From Pleurobrachia bachei (taxonomy: Eukaryota > Ctenophora > Tentaculata > Cydippida > Pleurobrachiidae), in NCBI GenBank assembly GCA_000695325.1, contig AVPN01000043.1, positions 61,114-83,919 on the forward strand: DNA of 22,806 nt, in the 5' to 3' direction. The number at the start of each line of letters is the position of its first letter. Within the stretch, counting starts at the first letter, position 1. The translations under genes were made by a program, and so were the position numbers. Below are positions 10,148 to 18,880 of the stretch, piece after piece. The notes under the pieces are model-generated. The model had not been told where the DNA came from. It worked only from the letters and a program-made list of their open reading frames with translations, and did no database searches.

Positions 10148-11079
10148 NNNNNNNNNNNNNNNNNNNNNNNNNNNNNNNNNNNNNNNNNNNNNNNNNNNNN
10201 NNNNNNNNNNNNNNNNNNNNNNNNNNNNNNNNNNNNNNNNNNNNNNNNNNNNNNNNNNNNNNNNNNNNNNNNNNNNNNNNNNNNNNNNNNNNNNNNNNNN
10301 NNNNNNNNNNNNNNNNNNNNNNNNNNNNNNNNNNNNNNNNNNNNNNNNNNNNNNNNNNNNNNNNNNNNNNNNNNNNNNNNNNNNNNNNNNNNNNNNNNNN
10401 NNNNNNNNNNNNNNNNNNNNNNNNNNNNNNNNNNNNNNNNNNNNNNNNNNNNNNNNNNNNNNNNNNNNNNNNNNNNNNNNNNNNNNNNNNNNNNNNNNNN
10501 NNNNNNNNNNNNNNNNNNNNNNNNNNNNNNNNNNNNNNNNNNNNNNNNNNNNNNNNNNNNNNNNNNNNNNNNNNNNNNNNNNNNNNNNNNNNNNNNNNNN
10601 NNNNNNNNNNNNNNNNNNNNNNNNNNNNNNNNNNNNNNNNNNNNNNNNNNNNNNNNNNNNNNNNNNNNNNNNNNNNNNNNNNNNNNNNNNNNNNNNNNNN
10701 NNNNNNNNNNNNNNNNNNNNNNNNNNNNNNNNNNNNNNNNNNNNNNNNNNNNNNNNNNNNNNNNNNNNNNNNNNNNNNNNNNNNNNNNNNNNNNNNNNNN
10801 NNNNNNNNNNNNNNNNNNNNNNNNNNNNNNNNNNNNNNNNNNNNNNNNNNNNNNNNNNNNNNNNNNNNNNNNNNNNNNNNNNNNNNNNNNNNNNNNNNNN
10901 NNNNNNNNNNNNNNNNNNNNNNNNNNNNNNNNNNNNNNNNNNNNNNNNNNNNNNNNNNNNNNNNNNNNNNNNNNNNNNNNNNNNNNNNNNNNNNNNNNNN
11001 NNNNNNNNNNNNNNNNNNNNNNNNNNNNNNNNNNNNNNNNNNNNNNNNNNNNNNNNNNNNNNNNNNNNNNNNNNNNNNN
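10148..11079. other. assembly gap (932 N)
   Basis: An unbroken run of N. Sequence to its left is UNC50 coding; sequence to its right is a poly-G tract and KANSL3 intron 3. If the two flanks are the two haplotypes of one locus, the gap may be a scaffolding join and not missing unique DNA. Confidence 0.99.
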
Positions 11080-11255
11080 GGGGGGGGTATTTAATTACAC
11101 ACGTTTCTTTAGTAGGGGGGCAGCAGGTGGTGTATCAATTAGAAAAATGCGATTAAAAATATAGTTTCTACTCTTACGTTGCTCTACCGAACCCTCGCTA
11201 TACAACTCTTACATTTATAAATTTATTAAAATACAAGGAGTTTCTACTTTCTTAC

Positions 11256-12547
11256 TTTTAACAAGAGTGTTTGTGTAGTGTGCGGCTGTTTTGATCTTAT
11301 CAATAGGTTGGGTAATGTTCAGAGTCCGTATCTTGGCCATTTGTTTGATGTTTGAAAGTCGGGAGAATAGGGCACTGTCAGCAATATCTCCATCAAGGTA
11401 GTGTGGTACTATCAACATCAGAGGGTTACCTGGGAGGAGAGGAGGGGAATATTGGTGTGTAAACCACATGATGTGAAGGTATCAGTTTCTCTGGCACCCG
11501 GCCATCATCACCATACAATATCTATCGAATTCACTCCCAACTAAATATATTACGTCATCAAAGATCTATCTTGCAACTTCCAACTAAATGCTATAATTCA
11601 CCCACTAACCTGCGACCCTGGTAGGCTTAACAGTAGCTAAATGCATGATCGGATTACTAGTTCTCCTCAGAAAGGACAAGATAGTTTCACAGGAGGTGAG
11701 AGCAGACCGGGCCGGGTTATTAATCTTGTGTCCCTCTAACAGCCTCGTAACAAGTGCAGGAACCGAGTTGTCCAAATGTTGTAACATATCGATATAGATA
11801 GCTAGCAACCTCAGACTCAATGCACTGAACAATGTGTTATGGAGCCACGTACTCAGTTCCCTATCCCACTTTATTATAGCAAATGTCTTCCTGAGCTGTC
11901 GAGCCGCGTGTGCTGTATAGATGTTCCGCATCACACTTTCATTGCTATGTCCCACGGAGCTGAGTCGAGCTAGCCGGGCAGTATCGATTATCTTCATGAT
12001 CCGGCCGAAGAGGGCGTGTTGCTCAGGGTTCCAGGTGACACGAGACATCCAGTCTTCGTGTTCCTCGCTTAACTTGCTGGAACAGTGGGTCAGCAGGAAC
12101 CGTTCTGTCTCGTTTATCAGGTGGGCGTTCCGGGGCATGTCAAACGGGGGAGCGATCTGAAATGGAGGGGATGATTAATTCCAAGTCACAACTCGCCTTA
12201 CAACTAACAGTCTCGTTTTTAATTATTTAAGTAGCAGTAGAAACAAAGGGAAAATAAAGATACACATGCCTTTGTTCATGTCTTCTACTCACATGTTTAA
12301 CACCCCCGGACACGTCAATATCACCCCACTAGTTACAACTCACATGTGTAACTCCCCCGGACACGTCAATATCACCCTCCGTCTCAGGGGGATCCTCCAG
12401 TTTCAGAATAGTCCGGGGCTGCTGGGTGTGGATCTTATTGTGGTGCACCAGCGACTGGAAGGGTCGGGAGTAACAGTGATCCAGGAGGGCTATGTCCCCC
12501 CTGACAAACTTCTGGCCATAGTAGTAGCCAAGGGGAACCCCTGACAT
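11256..12547 (-). pseudogene. KANSL3: second copy of KANSL3 exons 1-3 (5' part only)
   Basis: Exons at 12547-12344, 12156-11610 and 11429-11256 have the same lengths (204, 547 and 174 bases) and phases as the left copy. The protein is the same apart from one substitution I can see (ETEDD to ETEGD in exon 1). Exon 4 onward is missing because the sequence runs into the N gap, so this copy is incomplete here. The frame is intact. It is best read as the other allele, not a dead gene. Its 5' end carries two extra small duplications, listed separately. Confidence 0.85.
12287..12377. repeat. 51-base-period duplication over the KANSL3 exon 1 donor
   Basis: The motif ACTCACATGT..AAC.CCCCCGGACACGTCAATATCACCC occurs at 12287-12326 and again at 12338-12377. 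Each copy contains a GTGAGT donor on the minus strand. The left KANSL3 copy has the motif once. The inner donor (exon end 12344) gives the normal protein. Reading on toward the outer donor hits a stop within four codons (VSCN*). Confidence 0.85.
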
Positions 12548-12719
12548 CGTACCGCGGTGATTCAGTGTGTGTGTGCAGTTCTATATAATGGAGGGAGGGA
12601 GTTAGTGGAATTCAGTGGGGGAGGGAAGGGGTTATTTCAGTAGCCAAGGGGAACCCCTGACATCGTACCGCGGTGATTCAGTGTGTGTGCAGTTCTATAT
12701 AATGGAGGGAGGGAGTTAG
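12523..12719. repeat. duplicated KANSL3 start region (12523-12605 and 12639-12719)
   Basis: About 82 bases containing the first codons of KANSL3 and its 5' leader are repeated with a period of ~116 bases. They differ mainly in the GT dinucleotide count. The outer copy has an ATG at 12663 that reads MSGVPLGY and then TGA. The left KANSL3 copy has this region once. Confidence 0.88.
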
Positions 12720-13209
12720 GTCTTAGGAAGTGGGGAGGGAGCCGGGAGGGAATCAGTTGGAGACACAAGGGGGAGGGATTTGTCTGGGGCATCGAGGAGT
12801 GATGTTTCTAAGGGAGGTAAGTCTAAGGGGAACAGATTAAAACTAGATAGTTTGATAATTCAGAACAAAGTGTTTCTAACCAAGAAAAAAAGCAGTAGTT
12901 TAACAAAATTCATACTCATCAAACAAAATACACATAGCACACACACACTGGTTCCACCGCGTGTTGCTGCAGCTCATGCACAAATCAAATAGCTTAGCCC
13001 CATTATGATAATGCACGTGTTTTAAATATGACACGTGATTGTTAGCAGTACAGGGTGTCACCCCAAAACACGTGATACATATATGATCGGTGGTACATAG
13101 CGCCCTGTTTATACATTCCATTTCCTCTGTACAAGTTATATATCTCGTGCATAGCATGCGTTATTTCTCAATATCTGGATCTGGATATTACAACAGCGAT
13201 ACCTGCCCT
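12548..13209 (-). promoter_or_regulatory. KANSL3 (right copy) upstream region / UNC50 3' flank
   Basis: This 662-base spacer is the counterpart of 9289-9825. It is longer because of the duplicated start region. CACGTG hexamers near 13014, 13033 and 13068 and the purine-rich plus-strand tract (12590-12780) are retained. Nothing else gene-like is seen. Confidence 0.4.
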
Positions 13210-13968
13210 TTACTCGCCTATACGGTACCGGTAAAAGTTAATCAAATGTTTCCCCCAATTATGATTGAGACACACTGAGAAGAGGAAGATAACGAACAGA
13301 GCAGCGATCAGGTACAGGATTTTCTCAGCACCCTGTACGAAGGGTAGGGCTGCATAACCCAGGAAGGTAATGTAGATGTAAGAGGCGATGGCCAGCACCC
13401 ACAGGGAGTTACCCATAAAGGAGCTCCACATACCATTACCATCGATAAAGATGTGCCAGCAGAGCGGCTGAATGACATGCATGATCACCAAGACGGGGAA
13501 GAAAGCATTGCAGTGAACATCAAATGAATACCCAAACTCAGGGCTTTGGGGGAGGTTCTCCTTTCGTGCCACCCACCCACAAATATACCAGCACGCCCCT
13601 GCTATGACGAGGCCCACACCGATAAAGTCTATAAAAACCACCCAGAGGAGAAACTTGAAGAACCCTGAAACACTCAATTTGAGGATCACTGCAAAGAGGA
13701 TGGAAGAGACTGCTAGAAACCCAGCTAGTAGGACCATGAAGGCCGGATCGTCCCTGGCCCATTGGTTACGTGTGTGTTTCCTCATTTGACTGTTCTTGTA
13801 GATCTTAGCGGGGGTGGTGACAAGGTAAAACATTTGCCACGCGGCAAACTCGAAATCCATCTGGTTGAATTTTAGTTTGACAATCCGTTTGAGGAATTTG
13901 TACTGCCGGGATATTGATTCTTTCTGACATATCCAGGAGCCATTTGAGAGGTGGGATGGTAACGACAT
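13210..13968 (-). CDS. UNC50: UNC50 family membrane protein
   Basis: This intact single-exon frame of 252 residues compares with ~259 in human UNC50. UNC50 is a multi-pass protein of the Golgi/inner nuclear membrane; in worms it is needed for nicotinic receptor trafficking. Five hydrophobic segments are visible at about residues 77-96, 105-124, 156-174, 188-208 and 216-233. They follow a soluble N-terminus containing FKFLKRIVK-like basic helices and the conserved MDFEFAAWQMFYL stretch. Other family-like features are ARKENLPQ, VIQPLCWHIF and the C-terminal NFYRYRIGE. The start at 13968 gives the expected length. Only 202 bases separate it from the RAMAC stop, on the same strand. Confidence 0.93.
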   Translation of the reverse strand: MSLPSHLSNGSWICQKESISRQYKFLKRIVKLKFNQMDFEFAAWQMFYLVTTPAKIYKNSQMRKHTRNQWARDDPAFMVLLAGFLAVSSILFAVILKLSVSGFFKFLLWVVFIDFIGVGLVIAGACWYICGWVARKENLPQSPEFGYSFDVHCNAFFPVLVIMHVIQPLCWHIFIDGNGMWSSFMGNSLWVLAIASYIYITFLGYAALPFVQGAEKILYLIAALFVIFLFSVCLNHNWGKHLINFYRYRIGE

Positions 13969-14170
13969 ACCCCTAACAGAAGAGAGAGAGAAGATTTAAG
14001 TTAGTTGATAATGTAAGCAGAATTGGGATTTCAGATTTATTTGGAAGATTGAAACACAAGTCTGGAGATATTAAAATTTAAAACAAATCTGATAATAATA
14101 GGTTGGCAATGAACCAATATAAATAACGTCATACAAACTGAATGTTTACTGAACAATAACATAACACACG

Positions 14171-14656
14171 TCATCTGTCATTATGGTAGATAGACTGCTG
14201 TCTCTCATGTCTGTTCTGGTGGTAATCCCCACCTCCCCTTCTTCTGTAATCATCATGGTCCCTCCTGTCATGGTTACCATGGTTACCATGTTGCTGATTA
14301 TGGTGGTGACCATGGTAACCACCCCCTCCTCTGTGTTGGTTGTCCCTATAATCCCGTCTGTTATCCCTATTTCCACTGTACGGATGATCACGTGACCCCC
14401 CACGTGACCTAATGTACCCCTGTCTGTCATTAGCGTGACACCACTCATCCCTTGACCGATCATAAGACCTGTTATTTGGGTTTCCTCCATGGTGATTGTT
14501 ATAGCGCCGTCCACCACCACCACGCCATTGCCGGGGAGGGGGCCAGGGTGTTACTACTGGAGGATCGGGTAGTGTGACTGAGCAGGCCTTGTAACCCGGG
14601 TCTGCATCGGTGTATCGATCAGGGAATAGGCCGCTGTAATCTATCTCTTCACACAT
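14171..14656 (-). CDS. RAMAC: RAMAC-like activating subunit of mRNA cap guanine-7 methyltransferase
   Basis: In vertebrates RAMAC (RAM, FAM103A1) binds and activates the cap methyltransferase RNMT and binds RNA. This 161-residue frame starts at ATG 14656. Residues 5-37 follow the RAMAC pattern: an acidic start, YSGLFPDRYTDADPGY (compare the F-x-x-R-[FY]-T-x-x-D-x-x-Y signature) and DPPVVTPW (compare PPxVxxW). The rest is an Arg/Gly/Asn/His-rich tail with NHGNHG and HHNQQHGNH repeats, as expected of the RNA-binding part, though longer than in vertebrates (~118 residues in total). A CCCAG just before the ATG could be the acceptor of a 5' UTR intron. Because the call rests on a short motif and low-complexity sequence, it is good but not certain. 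Confidence 0.72.
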   Translation of the reverse strand: MCEEIDYSGLFPDRYTDADPGYKACSVTLPDPPVVTPWPPPRQWRGGGGRRYNNHHGGNPNNRSYDRSRDEWCHANDRQGYIRSRGGSRDHPYSGNRDNRRDYRDNQHRGGGGYHGHHHNQQHGNHGNHDRRDHDDYRRRGGGDYHQNRHERQQSIYHNDR

Positions 14657-14877
14657 GGTACACTGGGAGAGAAGAGGTATTGTGGGATGGGGAGAGAACT
14701 GATAACTACTTAGTATTGTGGGGCTTAACCCTAACTGTTTCTCAATCCCAGATCTGAGATCCCATATTAAGAAGAGACTGGGGTGTTAGATGTGGAAGAT
14801 GTGGAAAACTTTACAAAATCTGAAAAAGAAGTTCAACTTCCAAAAAAATTCACACAGTACACAATTCTCAAAAATTC

Positions 14878-15014
14878 AACGAATTCAATTGTTCTTCCTT
14901 GTCCTGCAAGGCAGGAACAGCACTCTCTAATTTCTGAATTTCACCCCTAGCTCTCTCCCCAAGTTCCCCAAGTTCACTTTGTTGTTTCATATATTTCTGC
15001 ACCTCTTCAGATAA
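14878..15014 (-). CDS. orphan C-terminal coiled-coil exon
   Basis: An open minus-strand frame (TTA at 15014 to TGA at 14878-14880) encodes a charged helical peptide beginning SEEVQKYMKQQSELGELGER and ending in LNSLNF, with heptad-like Leu/Ile spacing. Upstream the frame is closed by TAG at 15015-15017, so it needs a splice acceptor. An AG at about 15007-15008 would join in phase to the MSAKEVV fragment on its right through a ~57-base intron, but that intron is not pyrimidine-rich. It may instead be the end of a gene whose other exons are lost at the duplication boundary. Family not recognised. Confidence 0.4.
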
Positions 15015-15065
15015 CTACCCACGGAACCGGGGATATCATTTTTGACCTAGCCAACTCCTACGGGG

Positions 15066-15119
15066 GGCAATGTCCTCCAGGATCTCATCTACTGATATTA
15101 CCACCTCCTTGGCTGACAT
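15066..15119 (-). pseudogene. 5' fragment of the small MSAKEVV gene at the duplication boundary
   Basis: The ATG at 15119 and the frame MSAKEVVISVDEILEDIA are identical to the complete gene at 18881-19249. Left of 15066 the sequence is unrelated and the frame soon reaches a stop (IAPRRSWLGQK*). Either this is a truncated remnant, or this is the native first exon and the longer copy is the chimera; see findings. Confidence 0.7.
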
Positions 15120-15143
15120 GACGTCATAGGTATAGTGACGTCA
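15119..15143. promoter_or_regulatory. pair of perfect CRE octamers
   Basis: TGACGTCA occurs at 15119-15126 and 15136-15143, 17 bases apart. The first overlaps the ATG of the MSAKEVV frame. The same pair is at 19249-19256 and 19266-19273. Palindromic CREB/ATF-type sites near a start suggest promoter elements (inference). Confidence 0.5.
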
Positions 15144-15352
15144 CACAGGTTGCCATGGGAACTAGTTACATCAAGAGAGAAATCAAGTATGAAGGGGAGT
15201 GAAGGAAACTAGTTACATCTAGAGAGGAGTATGGAGGGATTGAGTGGTATATTTGATCAGCTGGGTATAAACAAGGTCGAGTTTAAGAAAAACAAGGCTG
15301 TTCTTAATAAAAATGGAGTGCTAAATATACAGGAAATATAAAACATATCATA

Positions 15353-16483
15353 TCATGTACAAAAGTGGTTATAATTATTTACAAGATCGTTACACGTCTG
15401 AAAAGCAGCTATACAATCCTCCCTCCCAGTCCCGTGTTTCTCAAACCAGTGAAGATAAGCTCCAGCATGGTACTTCAACATGGCATTGTCACACTCTGTC
15501 ACAACACTGTTACACACACTACTACAGTTTAGTATAAAACTACTTGCTGTCACCATCTGCTGTTTGTTAGACCCACTCCAGAAATCAACTGGAAATGTAT
15601 TCCAGGGTGTGAAGTTACACGATTTCTTGATCTTGCTCTCACTTCTCTCATCTAGGAGCTGGGATGACGTGTTGTAAGTGCAGAAGATCCCTCCCAAGGA
15701 CCGATATTTTCCAAATCCAGTCCTTTGTTTTACCGCTCTCACAGTTTTATCAACCATCTCCGAACTACTCCTCACCCCTCCAACACCCCCCACAGAACAC
15801 AGCTTCACAGCTGGTATAGCTGCTACACTCTTGATCACCTCCCACAGTGCCTGGCGGTGGGGGACTTGTTTATTATCTCCCAGCAACACCTGGAGGTTAG
15901 CTGCTATCTTCTTGTTTAGTTGGGGCATGTTAGCTGCTACTCCCACCTCCTCAGACACCACAGAGTTTTCCACCAGAACCACTAGATCAGAGTGCTCCTG
16001 GAGGTGGTGCAGACAGAGAAGGGTGTTGTAACTCTGAACTGGGTTCTCTCCTGACCGAAATGGCAGGATGGAAACATTGCACAGGAACATGCCAGGGTAT
16101 GCTGTCTTTAGTTCCCGGGTTAGGGTCGACCCAAACCCGCTACCCGTCCCCCCGGCCAGACTGTGAACAATAAGGAACCCCACACAGCAATCCGTCCGTT
16201 CTAACTGCTTCTCCACCAAACCCAACACTTCAGGGAGTGATTTAGCAGCAGTTTCAGCCCCCTTTGCATAGCAACCACCACATCCCGCGACGTCAGGGTA
16301 GAGGTGAACTGCAGATTGGGCTACCAGACCCTTTCTATATCGCCGGATAACTTTCATCTCGGTGTCCACAAAGATAGCATGGGTCGTTCCATCATAACAC
16401 TCCATACCGGGTGGTCTGGTGGCGAGAATATCCAACCCCAGGGTTACCCCGCACTGCCCAATGAAGATACCAATACATGCCAT
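15353..16483 (-). CDS. TUBD1: delta-tubulin-like protein, copy 1
   Basis: Delta-tubulin acts at centrioles/basal bodies, where it is needed for triplet microtubules. This single-exon frame of 376 residues (human ~453) starts MACIGIFIGQCG. I chose the ATG at 16483 because it matches the tubulin N-terminus; the frame stays open upstream to 16540, and an acceptor-like TTTTCCCCAG lies just before it. Visible features are GQCG at 9-12, the glycine-rich nucleotide loop AGGTGSG at about 110-116, RSGENPVQSYN as in delta-tubulin, and a delta-type C-terminus (AYLHWFEKHG, then EDCIAAFQTCND and a short NYNHFCT end). The Asn after GQCG is Val and the NNWAxG loop reads GCGGCYAKG, so it is divergent. It lacks a long acidic tail. 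Confidence 0.78.
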   Translation of the reverse strand: MACIGIFIGQCGVTLGLDILATRPPGMECYDGTTHAIFVDTEMKVIRRYRKGLVAQSAVHLYPDVAGCGGCYAKGAETAAKSLPEVLGLVEKQLERTDCCVGFLIVHSLAGGTGSGFGSTLTRELKTAYPGMFLCNVSILPFRSGENPVQSYNTLLCLHHLQEHSDLVVLVENSVVSEEVGVAANMPQLNKKIAANLQVLLGDNKQVPHRQALWEVIKSVAAIPAVKLCSVGGVGGVRSSSEMVDKTVRAVKQRTGFGKYRSLGGIFCTYNTSSQLLDERSESKIKKSCNFTPWNTFPVDFWSGSNKQQMVTASSFILNCSSVCNSVVTECDNAMLKYHAGAYLHWFEKHGTGREDCIAAFQTCNDLVNNYNHFCT

Positions 16484-16781
16484 GTACCCTGGGGAAAACA
16501 GGAAAACGCTGATTTGGGGTGTTTTTAAAAATTGACACATTTGATATCTAGCTCACTTTAAAATTAGCGCCAATTTGGCACACTAACATTATAATGTAGC
16601 TCAGTTGAATATATAGAAAACACACAGAATCTCACACACAAAAACCTCATGATATAATAATTTACAGGGGCCACGGTAAGTGTGTGTGAAAACAACACAG
16701 TTATAGAGGGCCACGGGGTATGTTATAACACACTATTCTCCAATACAAACATTGTCATCTCTCTGATATATATATATCTGT
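16484..16781 (-). other. delta-tubulin upstream / ETFA 3' flank
   Basis: This 298-base spacer lies between two same-strand genes. It holds two GGGCCACGG motifs (about 16668 and 16708) and an AT-rich (TA)n tract near 16768. Its counterpart at 20572-20858 differs by small indels. No gene is seen. Confidence 0.5.
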
Positions 16782-16869
16782 CTAATCTAAGCTGGTAATC
16801 ATCTCAGGGACGGCCTTGAAGAGATCATCAACCAAACCGTAATCAGACACCTGTAACAAACGGTAGCCG

Positions 16870-17290
16870 TTATTTTACCTTTTTTAAACTTTTGTTATTT
16901 TAACTTTTTTAACTTTTGGCATGAACTTCTTATTGACGTAATACAAAGTATTACGATACAAAGGGGCGGCTGGTTTATTCATGGCCATGTAATTCTTTAG
17001 GAATCACTCAAACCATAAAAAAACAAATGATTGTGTTCCAGTATCACTAAATGTGTGCTGCATTGCGCGGCTCACATTTCCTGAAAACGTGCCATTGAAA
17101 TATTTGATGAAGGAGCAACACTGTTGTCCTCGCAACTGAAAGTGTTACAGCCAATTTTGTGACCGTTACGGATCACTAGTTTGTAAACTTGTCGAATTCT
17201 AAACCCCTATGCCTTTTTACAAAAGGCATCCAGGTGAATGCCTTCGGCATTCACCCGGGCGGGGAAAAAATGTTAGGCATAAATCAACCG
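16870..17290. mobile_element. ~390-base intron-5 insertion with several hairpins, present in copy 1 only
   Basis: Between the shared GTCGTTATTTTA-like donor side and the shared TAGACGTGATGTGAAACC side, copy 1 has ~390 more bases than copy 2 (20940-21010). The insert contains perfect inverted repeats: CGTAATAC/GTATTACG (16937-16955), ATGCCTTTT/AAAAGGCAT (17209-17229) and GGTGAATGCC/GGCATTCACC (17233-17255). It also has a T-rich left part. No coding frame is visible. It could be a small non-autonomous transposon, but I found no clear terminal repeats or target-site duplication. Confidence 0.4.
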
Positions 17291-17295
17291 AACTA

Positions 17296-17454
<159 letters not shown>

Positions 17455-17911
17455 CTAGGGGTGTTAGGGTAAAATAAGTGAGCTGAATAGTTAACACTTC
17501 ACATATAATCCACACAATCTAGTCAGTGTGGTGTTTGACATACCGGTGCGACCATCTTGCCAGTTTGGCCGACTTGAAGATCTGAGGGGACATATCCCGC
17601 GTCTACTGCTGCCCGAGAAGCACCAACAGCAGCCCCCATTTTATCAGCAAGGTTGTAGAGCATCTCGAAGTTCTCACCGTTCTTTAGACCTCGACCTGAA
17701 ACAGAGAGCAATACTTACAATAACCAGTCAAGAAGAAACCCCAATCAGCTAATGTTAGTTTGAACAGGGCATAGTAGAGGGGGTTGGAACACCAGGAGAA
17801 AGATCAGTAAACATACTGAACAGGGCATACTAACGCAGAAGTCAGAACACATACCACCAGATATGACGATACCAGCAGAAGCCAACTCAGGTCTGTCAGA
17901 CTTGCTGAGTT

Positions 17912-17961
17912 AGCTGAGGTCCTTGAGTCTAAATAGCAATCGCTGTGGAGGTTATAGCTTA
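17912..17961. other. 50-base block in direct (unreversed) complement
   Basis: Each of the 50 bases is the Watson-Crick complement of the base at the same position of the homologous exon at 21561-21610, in the same left-to-right order. The block reads AGCTGAGGTC... where copy 2 reads TCGACTCCAG..., and ends TTATAGCTTA against AATATCGAAT. The flanks on both sides (CTTGCTGAGT and CCTCCGTAGCAG) align normally without a gap. Confidence 0.97.
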
Positions 17962-18880
17962 ACCTCCGTAGCAGCAGAGCCTCCCTCGGCAGGGGCGGCT
18001 TCAAAAGAAGTTCCCCTGACAGTTACCAGCTTGACGGGGTCACTTGACTGTACTGTCTGGATAGCGTTCCCAGCGTAGATGGTCCGGTGAAAGGTGTCCT
18101 CAGACTCGATACCGATAATATCAGAAATGGGAGCAACATCCAACTTAGCACCCACTCGAGGTAGAACGTTCTGAAAATAGAGAAGAGTGTTAGAAACGAA
18201 ACAACCCATTATTTACACATGTAATTTTTCAAATAATACAAACCTTTCCAGAGACGGTCCCGTTGGCCAGGATATGAGAGTAAGAGTTGGCAGCTTGGAC
18301 AGCTAGGACAGCATCAGTAACAGCCTCAGCAAGGTTGCCCTTTAGAGCAGACCCCTCCGCTACAATCACCTTCTCAATACCAGGGATCTTGGCAGCTTCC
18401 TCAGCTACCTATTAAATAAATGGTCCATAACTTATATATAAGAAACCAATTCCAATTGTACAAGAATATGATTCAAGAACTCTCTCTCCCTCCCAAATAT
18501 GACCACAAGTTACTCACGGCAGCACAAGAATCTCCAGCGACCAGGGCATGCACGGGACCCCCGATCTTGCCAGCAGCAGTGACAGTGTTTAGAGTGGCCG
18601 CATTCACAGCCACTCCATCGTGTTCCACTAGCAACAGAGTACTGGCATTCCTGGCGAGGGCTGGGGTGGCCAACCTCCTAACAGCGTACCTCAACATAGC
18701 TAGGGAAGGGGTTGTTTTGTTCAAACTAGGAGGGTCGAACAAGGCTAGGAAAGGGGTGGAAATATTTGGAAGTGGTCATATAAAAACATATCAATAAAGT
18801 GAAGTTGTTGTGTGTGACTAAAAACTGAACAAATATAAAAACTATTTACAATCCCCTCTGTATTACAAGATTTATCGGAA

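Larger units (their letters stand above)
11090..13531. repeat. tandem pair 3, right copy (KANSL3 5' exons + UNC50)
   Basis: This is the partner of 7905-10147. It begins in KANSL3 intron 3 right after the gap (GTTTCTTTAGTAGGGG) and continues through KANSL3 exons 3, 2 and 1, the spacer and UNC50. UNC50 then continues past the point where the left copy stops. Confidence 0.88.

Noticed and set aside
10069-11164. Long plus-strand open frames across the N-run
   Set aside because: They are open only because N cannot encode a stop; the flanks are antisense UNC50 and intron.
14146-14523. Met/Thr/Ile-rich minus-strand frame overlapping RAMAC
   Set aside because: Low-complexity shadow of the CATGGTTACC-type repeats in the RAMAC tail; no family features.
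17912-17961. A true intron explaining the ETFA exon 3 stops in copy 1
   Set aside because: No GT-AG pair in the region restores the frame into KSDRPEL, and copy 2 has ordinary exon sequence of the same length there.
17940-17970. Inverted repeat GGAGGTTA/TAACCTCC as a hairpin or template-switch scar
   Set aside because: It arises only because the directly complemented block abuts the normal CCTCC; the unreversed-complement relation explains all 50 bases and the hairpin does not.
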